A DNA stretch of 64,000 nucleotides from Rhodamnia argentea (Eukaryota; Streptophyta; Magnoliopsida; Myrtales; Myrtaceae): the NCBI RefSeq assembly GCF_020921035.1, contig NC_063157.1, positions 8,468,001-8,532,000 of the forward strand, read 5' to 3'. Below, piece by piece: positions 35,866 to 47,640 of this stretch (position 1 is the stretch's first letter; the number at the start of each line of letters is the position of its first letter). The position numbers and the translations under genes are program-made. The notes beneath the pieces were generated by a model. That model saw only the letters and a list, made by a program, of their open reading frames with translations. It was not told the origin of the DNA and searched no databases.

Positions 35866-37540
35866 TTAGGCTTTCTCTCCTCCTAAACATCTTCTTTAAT
35901 TTTTTTTGTTGATTTCGTGAGCGATCCTATTGACTTTCTTTACATGGAGAGTTTTGTCCGACAAGTTCGGAAGTTCGACGCATGAGCGCCTCAAAAGAAT
36001 ATGCAATTTGGAATTTGCTTGCTCGTTTCGGCTCCATTGCTTGCTCCATATAGTCGAGTGCTGCGCCTTTATCGCTTCACTAGTCAACTTATCTCAAGTT
36101 ATTTTGTCATCAATTGTATTAATTTTGTAGATCGTCTATTCGATTTAGAATTATATTTAAATTTGAGTACTCTTCTATTTCTATCTAAAACTAGATATGG
36201 GATTTACAAGACGTTGTTTGTCTCATACGGTGATAGTGCGGGGATGCCAAATCAAGGCTTACTTTCTTTGTTTGATTTGCACTAATGAGAAAAAGTGATT
36301 GTGAGAAATTTTTCGCATCATTCTTGCTCGTTTGTAGACTTTTTTTTATTTAATTGTCTAACCATCCTTATACTTTTAGAAATTCATTAAATTCGATCAT
36401 TTGATGAAAAATCTAACTACATTAATTGTCTTAGCATTGCCTTAATTGAGTCATTTTTCTAGAGTTCAAACATTAGATTTTATTTTTGTCCAAAGGAAAA
36501 TTTTAATTTTATTTGAAAGAGAAGTACATAACTTTGATGCAAATCAAACAAAGTAAATTTGAAAGATAAACCAACTTGGTATAGCTCATTCCATAAAGAC
36601 TTAGCAAAGCACAATCGGCAACCAATCATCGAATCTCGTATCAACGGATCACATGCCAATATTTCCCTCTCCACCAACTATGATTTTGCCAAAAGCCCCA
36701 ACACCATCACAAATAATAACAACATAAATAGGTTGAAAAAGCACAACGTCCCCAACACCATCATAGACGACAACAATACTAACATGTTGAAAAAGCATAA
36801 ATAGCGCTTTGTAAATTCCAGACTTATTTCTAAATCGGAATAGGAAAGCACTTAAAAGTTAAGTTTAATTTTAGAACGGGAAAGAAGCAAAATAACTTTT
36901 AGGTAAACCGATTGTTTAAGCGTAGAGAACCGCACTTGGACATATGAGCAAACATCGAAATTGGAGTGAGCGAATAGATTCTTTCAAGATGGTTGTGCTT
37001 CGAATTTATGAGTTCAGCGGATAAAACTCTCAAATTGGATAATGTCTACGTGTTCGTCCGCGAAATCAATGAAGAAAGTGTAAAGAAGAGGAGGATATAA
37101 AGAGATGAAGAAACAAAGACGGAGAATCAGAGACAGAAGGGGGAAAGAGGGAGGGAGGGAGAGAGAAACTGGGAACTGGTCCGATTTTGGGATCAGTATT
37201 GGACGACGGACGTGTCCATGTGACGTGTCATCTAGTCGTGCACGTCTTATTGTTCCCGCGCGTGATCTTACGCCGTTACGCGACGTCCCTCTCTCTCTCT
37301 TCTCCGTCTCTCTTCCTCACGCACCGCGCGTGACGCACGCTATCCTCGACAACGTTCTCTGTTCGATCTCGTCGGTTTCCTCCGAACACTCCCATTTTCT
37401 GAAAACCCTAGAAAGCTTCATCTTCATCTTCATCTTCATCGTCGTTGTCGTCATAATTGAACAGTGTAAAGACCGAATTGAACCTCTGGGCTAAGATTTT
37501 TCGGTCCTCTGGAGACATTCGAATTCGTTCAGTCTAGAAG
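35866..37540. other. Intergenic, then promoter/leader of the Josephin-like gene
   Basis: A short internal duplication (CCCAACACCATCA ... TTGAAAAAGCA, twice within 36,690-36,805) is present. The last 350 bp before 37,541 are pyrimidine-rich with CTCTCT tracts and a CTTCAT/(TTCATC)n microsatellite at about 37,416-37,440, as expected for a plant promoter and leader. No gene is recognised in the rest. Confidence 0.5.
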
Positions 37541-38191
37541 ATGTCGCGCGAGAAGCCCAGTGTTTATCACGAGAGGCAAAGACTTCAGTTCTGCCTCTTG
37601 CACTCCCTCAACAATCTCTTTCAGGTACTTCGCCATCGCATTTCACCTGTTATGCTTGAACTGGATTAGGTTAGCTGCGGTTTCTAGCAGCCCCATTAAA
37701 TGTGTTGTTGCGCATTCCCTAATCAGAGAAAGGAGGCATTCACTCGCCAAAGTTTGAATCTGATCGCCGAGAGACTCGTCCTCGATGATCCCAACAAGGA
37801 GAAGTGGACACCGTTGTCTCTGCTGTTCAAGCCTCACCACAATGCGCTCACCGGGAATTACGACATTAATGTTCTCATCGCCGCTCTAGAAGGCGAAGGC
37901 AAGAGGGTGGCGTGGCAAGATCATCGGGGCGGAGCCGCCACGATTGATCTGGAGGATTCAGGCGACAAATTGATGGGCCTCGTGCTGAATGTTCCTGTTA
38001 GAAGGTATGCTGGGCTTTGGCGAAGTAGGCATTGGGTTACGGTTAGGAAGGTTGAGGGTGTTTGGTATAATCTGGACAGCGACCTTGGCGATCCTTATGC
38101 TTTTCAACAAATAGAAGAAGTTAGGGAGTTCCTGGATCATGTTATGGCCAATGGTGGCGAAGTTTTGCTGGTCCTGAATGATGACCATTGA
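37541..38191 (+). CDS. JOSL: Josephin-like deubiquitinase
   Basis: Exons 37,541-37,624 and 37,727-38,191 give 182 residues, the usual size of plant stand-alone Josephin proteins. Exon 1 ends NNLFQ at a CAG/GTACTT donor. Exon 2 starts after AATCAG and reads RKEAFTRQSLNLIAERL. The catalytic Cys18 sits in QFCLLHSLNN, the His130 in SRHWVTVRK and the Asn143 in WYNLDSDL, so the ataxin-3-type cysteine-protease triad is complete. Gln13 is probably the oxyanion-hole residue. Josephin domains cleave ubiquitin from substrates or chains. Unlike ataxin-3 there are no ubiquitin-interacting motifs or polyQ tract here. The start follows a long pyrimidine-rich leader. The gene appears intact. Confidence 0.93.
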
Positions 38192-41063
38192 GTTAGTGAA
38201 GTTTCTTTGGTTGTTGTTGTAAAGAATTGATCGACACACAGGTCGAATTGTAAATAGGATACACAGTGCTTCTTTTAGCTTTATGTTAGATTTGCTTTCA
38301 GATAAAGATCCGCTTTTTATCTGGTCCACATTGATATTTCCGAAACAAGTGCTTAGCCTTTGAAGATTTCTTGGTTTGCTAGTGTCGTGACAGTTCCTTT
38401 ATCCCTTTGAAATTGTATATCTATTTTTGATGTGTTTTTGGGAAGTGCAGTAGTGTTTTAGCGAGAATGTGTGTGCAGATGGACTATTATGGTTGCAGCC
38501 TCTCTTTGTCGGTGAGACTTGCTTGGACATGGGTCAACATAGACCATGTCAATCATATTCTTTAATCATGTGGGTGTCACATGGATTCCTAAAGAAATTA
38601 ATGGCTGTGGTTGCACATGGTCCATGCAAGTTTTTTCTCTATTTGATGGGATTCAGTGAATGATGTCTTTATGCTTTGCATTGGTGACATACCTAAGCGG
38701 AAGACATGTCTTTTTCACTAGAATTTTCCAGTTTAAATTGATATTGAGAGTTTGTGAAGGAGCTATTGCTATTGTTGATGTTTTGCCTTTTCTATGTGAA
38801 CTTACCGTTGGCGGTAAGTCGAGAAAAAGTGTTAAGGTTTAGTAGGACATGCTCCTGAGGCGTGCCATATGAGTTGACCCCTGGGTTAAACAAATTGCAG
38901 TTGGCCTGGATGAACTGGTGTATGTCTGAAAGCTGCCCATTGCAGAATTGCTGCTCCACCTGGTTGGTGCAAGGCCTTCTGATTTCTTGAAATGAAATAG
39001 TCGACCATGCCTGGTCAAATTATCTGTGATGTCCGGCATATTTATCTCTTTCTGAAGAGAGTCACCTACTATGGCATTCATGTTGGCAGTTAGGCATTAA
39101 CAGCTGAACAGAGTAGGATATGAATATAGTAAAGCTGTGATATTACTACTTCTTCGTTTGGAAGAAACGGAATTGAAATCGCGGAAGTTGGTGATTTTCC
39201 CATTCTGGGGAAGGATGAGGACAAATTCATTCAAGGTGAGTGAAGCCAAGCCCAGAAGCATTGTCATTCGAGTTCCTTTTACTATAGGATGCAACTTCAT
39301 GGGAAACGACTCTCGTTGAAGGAATAGGAGTCTTGAGAAACACGTGTTTGAAGAGTGACCCTGAATTTATGGATCTTGTGCTGGTTATGGAAACACAAGA
39401 CATCCTTTTTGGAGTTGTCACGAGTTCTGAGTACTTCCCGCTAGCTGTTCTGCTGGCAATTTCAAAATTTTTTTTGAGAGCACAAGACATCGTACTTGGA
39501 GTTGTAATGAGTTCTGAATACTTCCCTGCTAGCTGTTCTGCTGGACAATTTCAATTTTCTGTTATGAAAATGGTCTTTCAACTATTAATGCAAATACTCT
39601 GTTTTCCTATTTCTTGTGAATTATCTATCAGTTCTTTGTGAGATACCAATGTGTACTAGATTTCCATCTAGCATGCTGCGAACCTATTGGATTGGTATTT
39701 GGTCAATGATCACCGGCAGAACCACAATCATAGAGAGGAGGACCTTCTTTCTGTTTCGTTTTTGAGAGAATAACGTTGCTGTATCACAGCTGTTTGATAT
39801 GTCTTCTTCGAAAAACCCATTTTTATCAGGACAGGACAAGCTATCCATGCTTTCAGTCTGAGTCAAGGAAACTTTTGTCCTTGTGTCTGGGAACTCATCT
39901 GGTTGTGTTTTTCATTCTAATGCGCCTCACGCCCATCCATCCTTTTTGACGTCTAATTTGTTTTCTGGTTAATCAAAATCTCTCTAGATTCTTCCGAACA
40001 CCTCGCCCTCCGGTAGACGATGAGAAGGGACAAAAGCGAGAAAAAGTGTGGCCATCGTTCATCAGGAGCCATATGGAAGTGTCAACATTTCCAGATTTTT
40101 ATATGTTGCATCCACCTTGACAATCATGACCCAAAAGAGAATCCTTCTGCTCAAAGAAATGCTGATGGGGATAGGGCTGTGAAGTGTTCCCTAATCAAAC
40201 ATTTAGTGGAGCACTTTGCTGACTCTCTGGCCCGTTCACTTGGAAAATTATAGTGGGAAGTTATGAACAGGGAAAGGAGCTCGGTTCTTTAGCTATAAAA
40301 GCAGAAAGCGCCACTCAGCAGGTATTAAAGAGTAAAGGTCTGCTATTTGGTGTAAGGGTGTCACAATTTCCTATGCTTGCTTTTCCTGAAAGTGATTCCT
40401 CAGCTGAACTAGAGTTTGTGCTTATGGGTTTAATCGTACTGATTTCGGATTTGATTAATGCACTCGTGTGGAATTTCTGTACTCATCTCGAACCAGTATA
40501 AGAAAACGGGGGACCCCGCATGACCATTCTCATTTCCAATTGGGGTCTTTCGTTTGTTGTAGCTTTGTGGAATTCGATCTGGCCTGTTTGAACAATTGAG
40601 ATATGTAGGGCAGGGTCGTATTCCTAAGGGAATTATGATGACGGTGATACCTTCATGGGGTTTAGGGGCTGTACAGTTAAGACAAATCATGGAAATTTTC
40701 AGAATTTCTCTCCTTGAAACCATAGTATTTTCAGAAGTTCTATTGCTAAGAAAGCCGAAATGGAGTTAATTGGGGCGAGTTGCTTAGGAAGGGGGAGTTT
40801 TCTCTTTGGAATCACAGAAGAGTGAGAACTTCCCCTGTTTTTAGTTGACCAAAAGAAGGGTCTGCCTCTTTCTGGGTCCTTCAATGTTTATTTCCAAAAA
40901 TGAGTTCGGAATTAATCTCTAATGTATAAAGCAATGTGGAAAAGGTTCTTGTTCAAGCCAAGATGCTGGCTATATTAGCTAACACTCACTGCCCCCGTTG
41001 GACATTTATCACTGCCTAAGTGTTTGATTGTGGGATAAGTGTTTCAGTTCCCACGGATCTCTC
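38192..41063. other. Intergenic, no gene recognised
   Basis: The first part is the probable 3' UTR of the Josephin-like gene. A tandem duplication lies at 39,390-39,555. The remaining sequence has scattered short frames without family resemblance, and the end acts as the promoter region of the following gene. Confidence 0.5.
39390..39555. repeat. Direct duplication, two ~75-bp copies
   Basis: Copies at about 39,392-39,464 and 39,480-39,553 both read ACAAGACATC, then TTGGAGTTGT, GAGTTCTGA.TACTTCCC, and GCTAGCTGTTCTGCTGG, CAATTTCAA. They differ at about ten positions. No obvious function. Confidence 0.85.
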
Positions 41064-41070
41064 TATATAA
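41064..41070 (+). promoter_or_regulatory. TATA box of the Ser/Pro-rich protein gene
   Basis: TATATAA stands 131 bp before the start codon and is followed by a (CT)n tract at about 41,106-41,125, the usual arrangement of a plant core promoter and leader. Confidence 0.55.
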
Positions 41071-41200
41071 CTTTGGTCCTTGTTGCTTCTTCCATCAACT
41101 ATCGCTCTCTCTCTCTCTCTCTCTTTCTGACTCTCTCTTTGTTTCTCTCTAGTTCTTGATCTGCTTCATTTTCTCTGAGGTAAATCAAGCTATTTGAAGG

Positions 41201-42244
41201 ATGTCGACAAGAGGAAACGGCAGATTAAGTCAAAGGGAAGAAACCAAGAGGCCAGTGATTGATCACCACAGACACAGGAGGTGTAAACTGACGGGCAAAG
41301 TCGCCGGAAGAAGGTGGTGCACAGCCACCGCAGGAAACTGCTGTGTCAGAGTGCCTGCAAGGCTAGATTCTTCGCCGAGGAAGCTTTTGAAGCATCTCAG
41401 AGAGAGAGTGCTAGCAACTTTACGGCTGGTGTCGATGGGAAAGAGGAGGCCATCCAAGATCTCTTCCACAGTCAACTCAAAACCGTCCACAGCGTCTTTT
41501 GATTCACAAAGAACAGAAGCCGTTGAGGACTGCATCAATTACATTAACTCATCATCATCTTCGTCATCATCTTCAACATCGTCATCGTTGTCGTCATCTT
41601 CTTCTTCTTGTACTACGGTTACTAATACAATCACCACTCGGCCACCACCAGCACCTAGTCCTCCTCCTCTGCCAAATTTGAATTCCAAACCAGAAGATTC
41701 TGCTACTCAGCCTTCATCATCACCACCGCCTACCCATTGTCCTCAGCCAAAATCGAATTCCGAATCGGAAGGTTCCGTAACCCTGCCTCCACCTTCACTG
41801 CTACCACCACCTAGCTGTTGTCTTCAGCCGAAATTGTATTCTGAATCCGATGGTTCTGCAATCCCGCCTCCACCTTCACCGCCACCACCTAGCCATTGTC
41901 CTCAGCCTAAACTGAATTGCGAATCAGAAGGTTCTGCAATGCTGCCTCCACCTTCACTGCCGCCGCCGCCGCCGCCACCATCACCTAGCTTTAACAAATC
42001 AGAAGGTTCTGCCACCCCACCTCCACAACCACCACAAATGCCACCACCATCTAGACCTCCTCTGGAGCCAAAATCAAATTCCCAATCAGTAGGTTTAGCT
42101 ACTCCTCCACGTCTTCCCCTGCCGCCGCCGCCGCCACCGCCACCACCACCATATCCAAGATCGACCCCAAAACAGCACGTTACATCGGGGTTGGTTAAAA
42201 CCTCGGAGCTCTGCTCAAATCTTCCTTCTGTTAAGAAGATTTGA
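41201..42244 (+). CDS. Serine- and proline-rich protein of unknown function
   Basis: An intact single-exon frame of 347 residues. The N-terminal 115 residues are basic and structured-looking: RKLLKHLRERVLATLRLVSM and then SQRTEAVEDCINYINSSSS. This resembles a plant family of small basic proteins with an AEAIEDCIEFINSSSS-type motif whose function I do not know. A serine homopolymer tract follows. The remainder (about 150-330) is proline-rich, built of 35-40-residue imperfect repeats of the form PQPK.NSESEGSA..PPPS.PPPPSHC, ending in poly-Pro stretches. Poly-Pro could bind profilin or SH3/WW-like domains, which is only an inference. A TATA box 131 bp upstream and a CT tract support this start. 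It lacks a signal peptide, so it is unlikely to be a classical extensin. Confidence 0.75.
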   Translation: MSTRGNGRLSQREETKRPVIDHHRHRRCKLTGKVAGRRWCTATAGNCCVRVPARLDSSPRKLLKHLRERVLATLRLVSMGKRRPSKISSTVNSKPSTASFDSQRTEAVEDCINYINSSSSSSSSSTSSSLSSSSSSCTTVTNTITTRPPPAPSPPPLPNLNSKPEDSATQPSSSPPPTHCPQPKSNSESEGSVTLPPPSLLPPPSCCLQPKLYSESDGSAIPPPPSPPPPSHCPQPKLNCESEGSAMLPPPSLPPPPPPPSPSFNKSEGSATPPPQPPQMPPPSRPPLEPKSNSQSVGLATPPRLPLPPPPPPPPPPYPRSTPKQHVTSGLVKTSELCSNLPSVKKI

Positions 42245-43466
42245 GCACGCGGGTCTTGCAAAACAGAATTATGAATATCTTCTTAGCTTGTGACAATACA
42301 ATGTACGCCTGATGCCTGAATGTGTCGGTACTTTTTTCTGTAAGCTGTGCGCTAATTAGTTCGATTGCTTAACTATGTTTGTAAATGGAAACTCTTAACG
42401 ATGTATGCAAGCGCCATTCTCTGCAAACCAATTCGGTGAATCAATTGTAGTGTATAAAGTATAATGCACCGTGATAGGACCCTCCCCAATCAGGTGTAAA
42501 TTTTATCCTACTACCATCGCCTACCCGCTCCTCTCTCTTTCTTGTGTGTGAGCGCGTGCGCGTCCCGGATCTGAGGTTGCTTGAGGTTGCGTGCGACCAC
42601 TGGCATGGCGGTAGTAGGAGGCGGCGTGCAACCGCAAGAGAGAGTTGAGCGGGGGCTGGGGTATGGCATGACAACGAGATGGTACGATGGTGGCGGTAAG
42701 CCCGTGAGAATGAGATAGAGGAGTGGGGCGAGGTATGTTTAGGCTAATTTTTTAAGGTGGGATTCTCTGAAATCGGGTACCTTTTAGCCGTTTAAGACAA
42801 CTGATTTTCTGCTACATTCTAATTGTAAAGAAACTTTATATCTTTGGACGTGTTAGGACTATCCTTTTTGACATGATTATTAAGCAGGTCTTGTTAGAAT
42901 TAACCTATCTAGAACGATACCTTTTAAGTTGATAGACTCGAACATGACCCGCAAACACGAACCATCACATACATTTATAAGAGTGGGAATGCTCTCCTGC
43001 ACAGATATTTTGTAAGAGAGAGAGAGTTAGGTGATCTCATAGCACACAATTTCATTTTTGGTCCACCTCTTCTAATCACAACATTAGCATTCTTTGAATA
43101 AAATTATGGACATTCCTAAGTCGCTTGAGAGGCTAGAACCGCTTGTACTTCGATGACACCTAGAAAATATGCCATTGCGTCTCCATTTTTGAAACAAACG
43201 AACGAGGCATGCGAACCATCATCATGCAAACTTCCCTTCGATTCTTTTCTCCTTCCCCGAGTTTTGGCAAGAAATCAACTGGTTTGGCTTATCCAGAATG
43301 AATTTAAACAGCCCTTAAAAGGCTTCAGAGCGCAAGTAAATAATACGGACTTGGAAGTAAATCTAGTACAGAGATGATTACACTGAATAAAAATTCGCGA
43401 ATCGATTTTCACCGGGAATCCAAGTGGCCAGGCCGAGCGGTCGTCGGGTGTCGTCGTCGACATCCT
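42245..43466. other. Intergenic, no gene recognised
   Basis: Probably contains the 3' ends of the two convergent genes on either side. A GAGAGA run is at about 43,016-43,027. No other feature is seen. Confidence 0.5.
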
Positions 43467-43742
43467 TCAGTTCTTGGCGAAGAGGCCGCCGAAGCCACCC
43501 TTCTTCTTCGGGGGCACGGCCACGGAGCTCTTGCTGCCGCTGCCGCTGCCGCCGCCGTTCTTGCCCTCCACTTTCTTGAGGATGGGGTCGGTCTCCAGGA
43601 GCTGGTCCTCCTTCTGGAGGCCCCCCAGGATCCAGTCCAGCAGCCCCTTCTCCTCCTTGCTCCCGCCGGCGCCCTTGGCCGCGGTGGCGGAGAACACCCT
43701 CCCGGCGGTCGGAGCGAAGGCTATGGCGGTTAAGGAAGCCAT
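43467..43742 (-). CDS. TSP9: Thylakoid soluble phosphoprotein TSP9
   Basis: A 91-residue protein: a short plastid transit peptide (MASLTAIAFAPTAGRVFSAT), then AAKGAGGSKEEKGLLDWILG, LQKEDQLLETDPILKKVE, a Gly/Ser-rich linker and the lysine/glycine tail PKKKGGFGGLFAKN. The order DWI.G...KEDQ.LETDPIL and the GGFGGLFAK end are characteristic of TSP9. The protein is mostly disordered, associates with LHCII at the stromal face of thylakoids, and is phosphorylated in a light-dependent way. Work in spinach and Arabidopsis links it to state transitions and non-photochemical quenching. Single exon. The large plus-strand frames across it are GC-rich shadows. Confidence 0.88.
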   Translation of the reverse strand: MASLTAIAFAPTAGRVFSATAAKGAGGSKEEKGLLDWILGGLQKEDQLLETDPILKKVEGKNGGGSGSGSKSSVAVPPKKKGGFGGLFAKN

Positions 43743-44314
43743 GTCCTAAAGGCCTTTCCTCGTTCTCTGTCTCTGGCTGCCTACTGGAGGTCGCTAATGT
43801 GTGGGGGAATGGGGGTGCGGGGGAGCGTGCGATAATTATATCTGCATGCCCCTGCTGATCGATTCTCAGCCGTACGATGGTCGATTCGGAGCTGTGCGGA
43901 GCGTTTCCAGCACAAGACCTCCACAAGTGGCTTATCCTCTCTCTTTCCCTGGAAATTTTTCCTCTTATCAGTAAATTTTTTCCTTCCATTTTTTATTTAT
44001 TTTCTTGGGGGGCAAAGGAAAGAAGCAGCTGGAGAGTCCTTGTCAGCAGGTATGGATGGAAATTCGACACGTGGAACGACCATAATCCATCAGCTTATCC
44101 GACAAGTTGGGCTCTCTTTGCTGTAGTTTCTGCCCAGGCCCATAGGGAGCCCATTTCCGTCCGAGGCAAGAAGCCTCCCGTTTCTCCGGACGACTCCGAT
44201 GAACGAGGGAGGAGGAAGGGGGCGACTTGTCCCGTGATCGGATTGCACCGGGCTTACACAAGCCATTGGATTCTCTAACTCGTGTTACGGCACACCGGTG
44301 GCGACTCACATGTA
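43743..44314. other. Upstream region of TSP9, no gene recognised
   Basis: The promoter and leader of TSP9 read leftward from here. The plus-strand frame at 43,877-44,278 has no family resemblance. Nothing else is visible. Confidence 0.45.
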
Positions 44315-44892
44315 GTGGGCTCTTAAGTCCTAAATCTATCATATTGGTACTAATTCAATCCTAAACCTTTTATGCATGCCAATTTGATCCTAAATCTTTT
44401 GCATTTATGCCAATTGAGTCCATCTGATCGATAGTTGTCGAAAATCGATGACGTGGACGTCCGTCCCACGTGGCACGATCGGCGCCGATCGGCGACGTGG
44501 ACAATTTTAAATATTTTTAATGAACTTTTTTTTCTCTTTTTTTTGTACTTATATTTTTTTATGGAGGGCCGTGATGCCCTCCCCAAATGTGGTCAGGGAT
44601 TAGACGGTGACCCTCGCGGGTCCTCAATAAAAAAAAAAGTGCATAGAAAAGAAAAACAAGAAAAAAATTTAAAAAACAAAAAAATTAAAAATCTAAAGAA
44701 AATGAAAAAAAATATTAAACAAATTTCATGTCGGCGCCAATCGTGCCATGTAGGACAACCGGCGTCCACATTAGCATTTCCTGACAAAATTGGCCGGATA
44801 GACTTAATTGGCACAAATGCAAAATGTTTAAGATTGAATTGGAATCAATGCAATATGTTTAGGATTTTTTTTTTTTGACACTTTTCCCTATG
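44315..44892. mobile_element. Non-autonomous TIR element with GC-rich core
   Basis: The left arm (AATTCAATCCTAAACCTTTT, TTTGCATTTATGCCAATTGA) is inverted in the right arm (TAATTGGCACAAATGCAAAA, GATTGAATTGGAATCAATGC). Inner arms pair GGCACGATCGGCGCCGAT with ATCGTGCC-containing sequence at 44,735-44,750. A T-run (44,527-44,560), a short GC core (GAGGGCCGTGATGCCCTCC) and an A-rich run (44,630-44,715) lie inside. Same family as the 16.5 kb element. Confidence 0.65.
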
Positions 44893-47189
44893 ATCTGCTG
44901 GGGTTGTTTTGAGTTTTAGGTAACTTTCAAGATGTTTTATGATTAATTTGAGATCATTTGTCAAAGCGGTTGAAGTACTTGCAACTCACATGAACAACTA
45001 AAGCTTGAATTTCTTATTTGCTCAAATCGCCAAACCAAGAAATAAGTCGTTCCCAGATATTTTACCCACGAACCTACGTGACCGCCGTATCAGCCTTGGT
45101 ACTCTAGTTGAGTCGGGACCGATGCTCGCCTCCGACTATCACCGGTGAATTATGTCTTGAAATTTCATTGCCTTTTTTAGGCAACGCCTGTGACTGCCGC
45201 CATAACACTTTACCGGTGCCAGCAGAAGAGGAGTTATTCTATACAATTTCACGGCCGGATTCTAGCCATGCTCGTCGGCAATTATCGTGATGCGCTTTAT
45301 GCGTGACTCAATATTCACCGTCGTTAGGGATTTGGGAGGAATCGATTTAGGTTGAGATATAGATGGTCCGAGTAACTGATTCTTTCGGCACTAGGCTAAG
45401 AAAGAGCGATCGGTCACAAATGTTCTGATCCTAGACGGGGTCGAGCTGCTTCTCTCTTATCATGAAATGTCGACCCTAGACTCAATTTGATCCTCAAAAG
45501 ACCAAAACCCTAAATCTGTGGGCTGTTTTACTTTCGAGGCAAGAAGGAAGGAGGCAATTTTCTAAGGGCCCATAAACGTCATCGTCAAGCTCCGCATTAT
45601 TCGTTCAGTTCGTCCAAGGAAAGAAAACAGTCCCCGAGAAACATTAAATAGATCTTCAATCCAAGCAGATCAAAGATGTCTGGCGGTTCATCAGACTCTT
45701 ATATAGCACAAGCGAAGCTTCTTACATGCATCGTGCGGTTCGACAACTTCTTCTATACATTACTAGAATCCTGACTTTAAATGTTTTCGTATGCATAGTT
45801 ATCAAAATCAGTCCTCAATAACCAAATTGCATGTGGAATTTACCGGCGTCTCTTGGTAAATGTTGCGTGGGGTACCCATTCAGGCACTTCAATGTCCTTC
45901 TGCTTTTCGATATTTAGAAAAGGCACGTACGCATATTGAGGTACATAAAAGAAAACGACGAGAGAAGTTATGAAGGTGTAAACGAATGGCGATTAAGAAC
46001 TCAATGCGAAGTACATTTTGAAGTAGGTGAAAAATTGAACGGATTGCATTAGAGTCACCTAAACGTATAATTAGTGCTTATGTTCATCGACATAGCGATA
46101 TTTGGGCATCGTTCACCCTTAATAATACTAACTTTTTTCCATTCAACAAAAAAAAAAAATAATAATAATAATTCGAGGTAGTTGAAAATCACTTCCATTC
46201 CCCGTCATTTATAGTCTAGACTAGAGAGGCGTTTTCTCCATCAAGTCACGAGAAACTGGAAGTCATTCTTAATGGCGACGATAGATGGGACTTGAGTATA
46301 GTTTTGGCACCTTCTATTTGTCGTAATGAGTAAAAGAAAGATGGGAAATTGAAGGGAGAAAACTCCTTTCAATTTGGAAATAAAATGAGGTTGGAGATGG
46401 CTGAAACCCTAAGGAAGGGCAAAGGGTGACGTTCATGACCTTTCATGTCTTGCTTGCACAAGAGGGTTCGAACTCCTTTTAATGGGGTCTTCGATTACAT
46501 CCATCTCCCATGTTTTGAAGGGGGGGTTGGGGCGGAAAAACCCTAATTTCTCAATGTGGGTACACCGTCTCTAACTACTAAAACTTCTCTCCTCTTCCTC
46601 TCTCTTTCAAGTTTATGGCAGAAAGGGTGGCAAGAAGAGAGGTCAAGAAAGTCCCATGATCAAGAAAAGCCAAAGCGGAGGGGGGTTGCTGAGAATTTTT
46701 TTGGCAAAGCAATATTGAATGGGGATTCTTGCTCTTTTGGATTAACCCCATGATCAAGAAAAGTCCCTGTGGATGCACGCATGGATGGTCGACATTGCTT
46801 CTCCCACTGGAAGAAAGATGCAGAGCATTTTCGAGAGCTGCTAATTTCTGGTTCGATAGTTAATGGACTTCCTACCAAACCACGATCTCGATATTGCAGA
46901 CACGAAAAAAATAGAAGAGGGAAAACCTGAGAGTCGGTACGCAGCACATGACAGCGCATATGGGAGGATTCTTCGTTTTCCGGTCAGAAAATTTTAAGAA
47001 GGAGAGTGGCTTCGTTGGAGTCGGTGGTTTGGTTTCCTCTCGTCGGCCCCCCCATGAAGACCCTACAATCTCCATGGCACCGGACAACAAACGACAGCTA
47101 ATGTTTTCCGAGAAATCGTTTTTCCAGAGGAAATGGTTCGTTTTCCTTTGTTTGTTAGGCCGATATGTGACCGAAAATATTTTGTGATG
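44893..47189. other. Intergenic, no gene recognised
   Basis: Holds an A-run followed by (AAT)n at about 46,148-46,172 and a short direct repeat (CCATGATCAAGAAAAG at about 46,654 and 46,749). Frames on both strands in 46.5-47.2 kb match no family I know. Confidence 0.5.
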
Positions 47190-47640
47190 TTTGGATTTCT
47201 TTTGAAAAACAATTTCAATCTCATCACTTTTATCTCGGGCCAAAATTTTTTTTTTTTGAATTATTTATTTTATTTTATTTTTTCTTTCTTTTTCTTTTTC
47301 CTTCTTCCTTCCCCGCCCAAGGGTGAGCTCGAGCCTACCAGCCGTCACCAAGGCCTAGTGACTGGAGAAAAAAAAAAAAAAAAAGAAAGAAAAGCAAAGA
47401 AAAGAAAAAGAAGATAAAAAATAAAATAAAATATTAAATATTGAAAAATTTAAAAAAATTGATAGGAGCAATTTTAGCGGGTGCTTTCACATCTTATAGA
47501 TTGAGGAATTCACTTTCTTAATCTTGTGCATAAGTTTTCCATTGACTGCAAAGTGTTTTCTCTTAATTAAGTCATTTTCGGTGAACCAAATGGGATGAAA
47601 GTCTGGAAACCTAATCCCGTAAAACACCTTCACTAAAATA
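47190..47640. mobile_element. Probable TIR element with GC-rich core
   Basis: T-run (47,245-47,310), short GC-rich core with GGTGAGCTCGAGCCTACCAG wording (47,312-47,365), then A-rich run (47,366-47,450), flanked by AT-rich arms. The core vocabulary (GAGCTCGAGCCT) recalls the 4.6 kb element. The inverted pairing of the outer ends is weak by eye. Confidence 0.4.

Noticed and set aside
36559-36804. Asn/Lys-repeat protein (NNNN..LKKHK twice)
   Set aside because: A short tandem duplication in AT-rich intergenic DNA with no family resemblance.
41902-42261. Glycine-rich protein on the minus strand
   Set aside because: It is the complement of the proline-rich repeats of the plus-strand gene.
43374-43989. 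Alanine-rich plus-strand frame and a longer minus-strand frame overlapping TSP9
   Set aside because: Both are shadows. Only the 91-residue minus-strand frame matches a known protein.
46440-46475. GGTTCGAACTCC resembling a tRNA T-arm
   Set aside because: No A-box or cloverleaf can be built around it.
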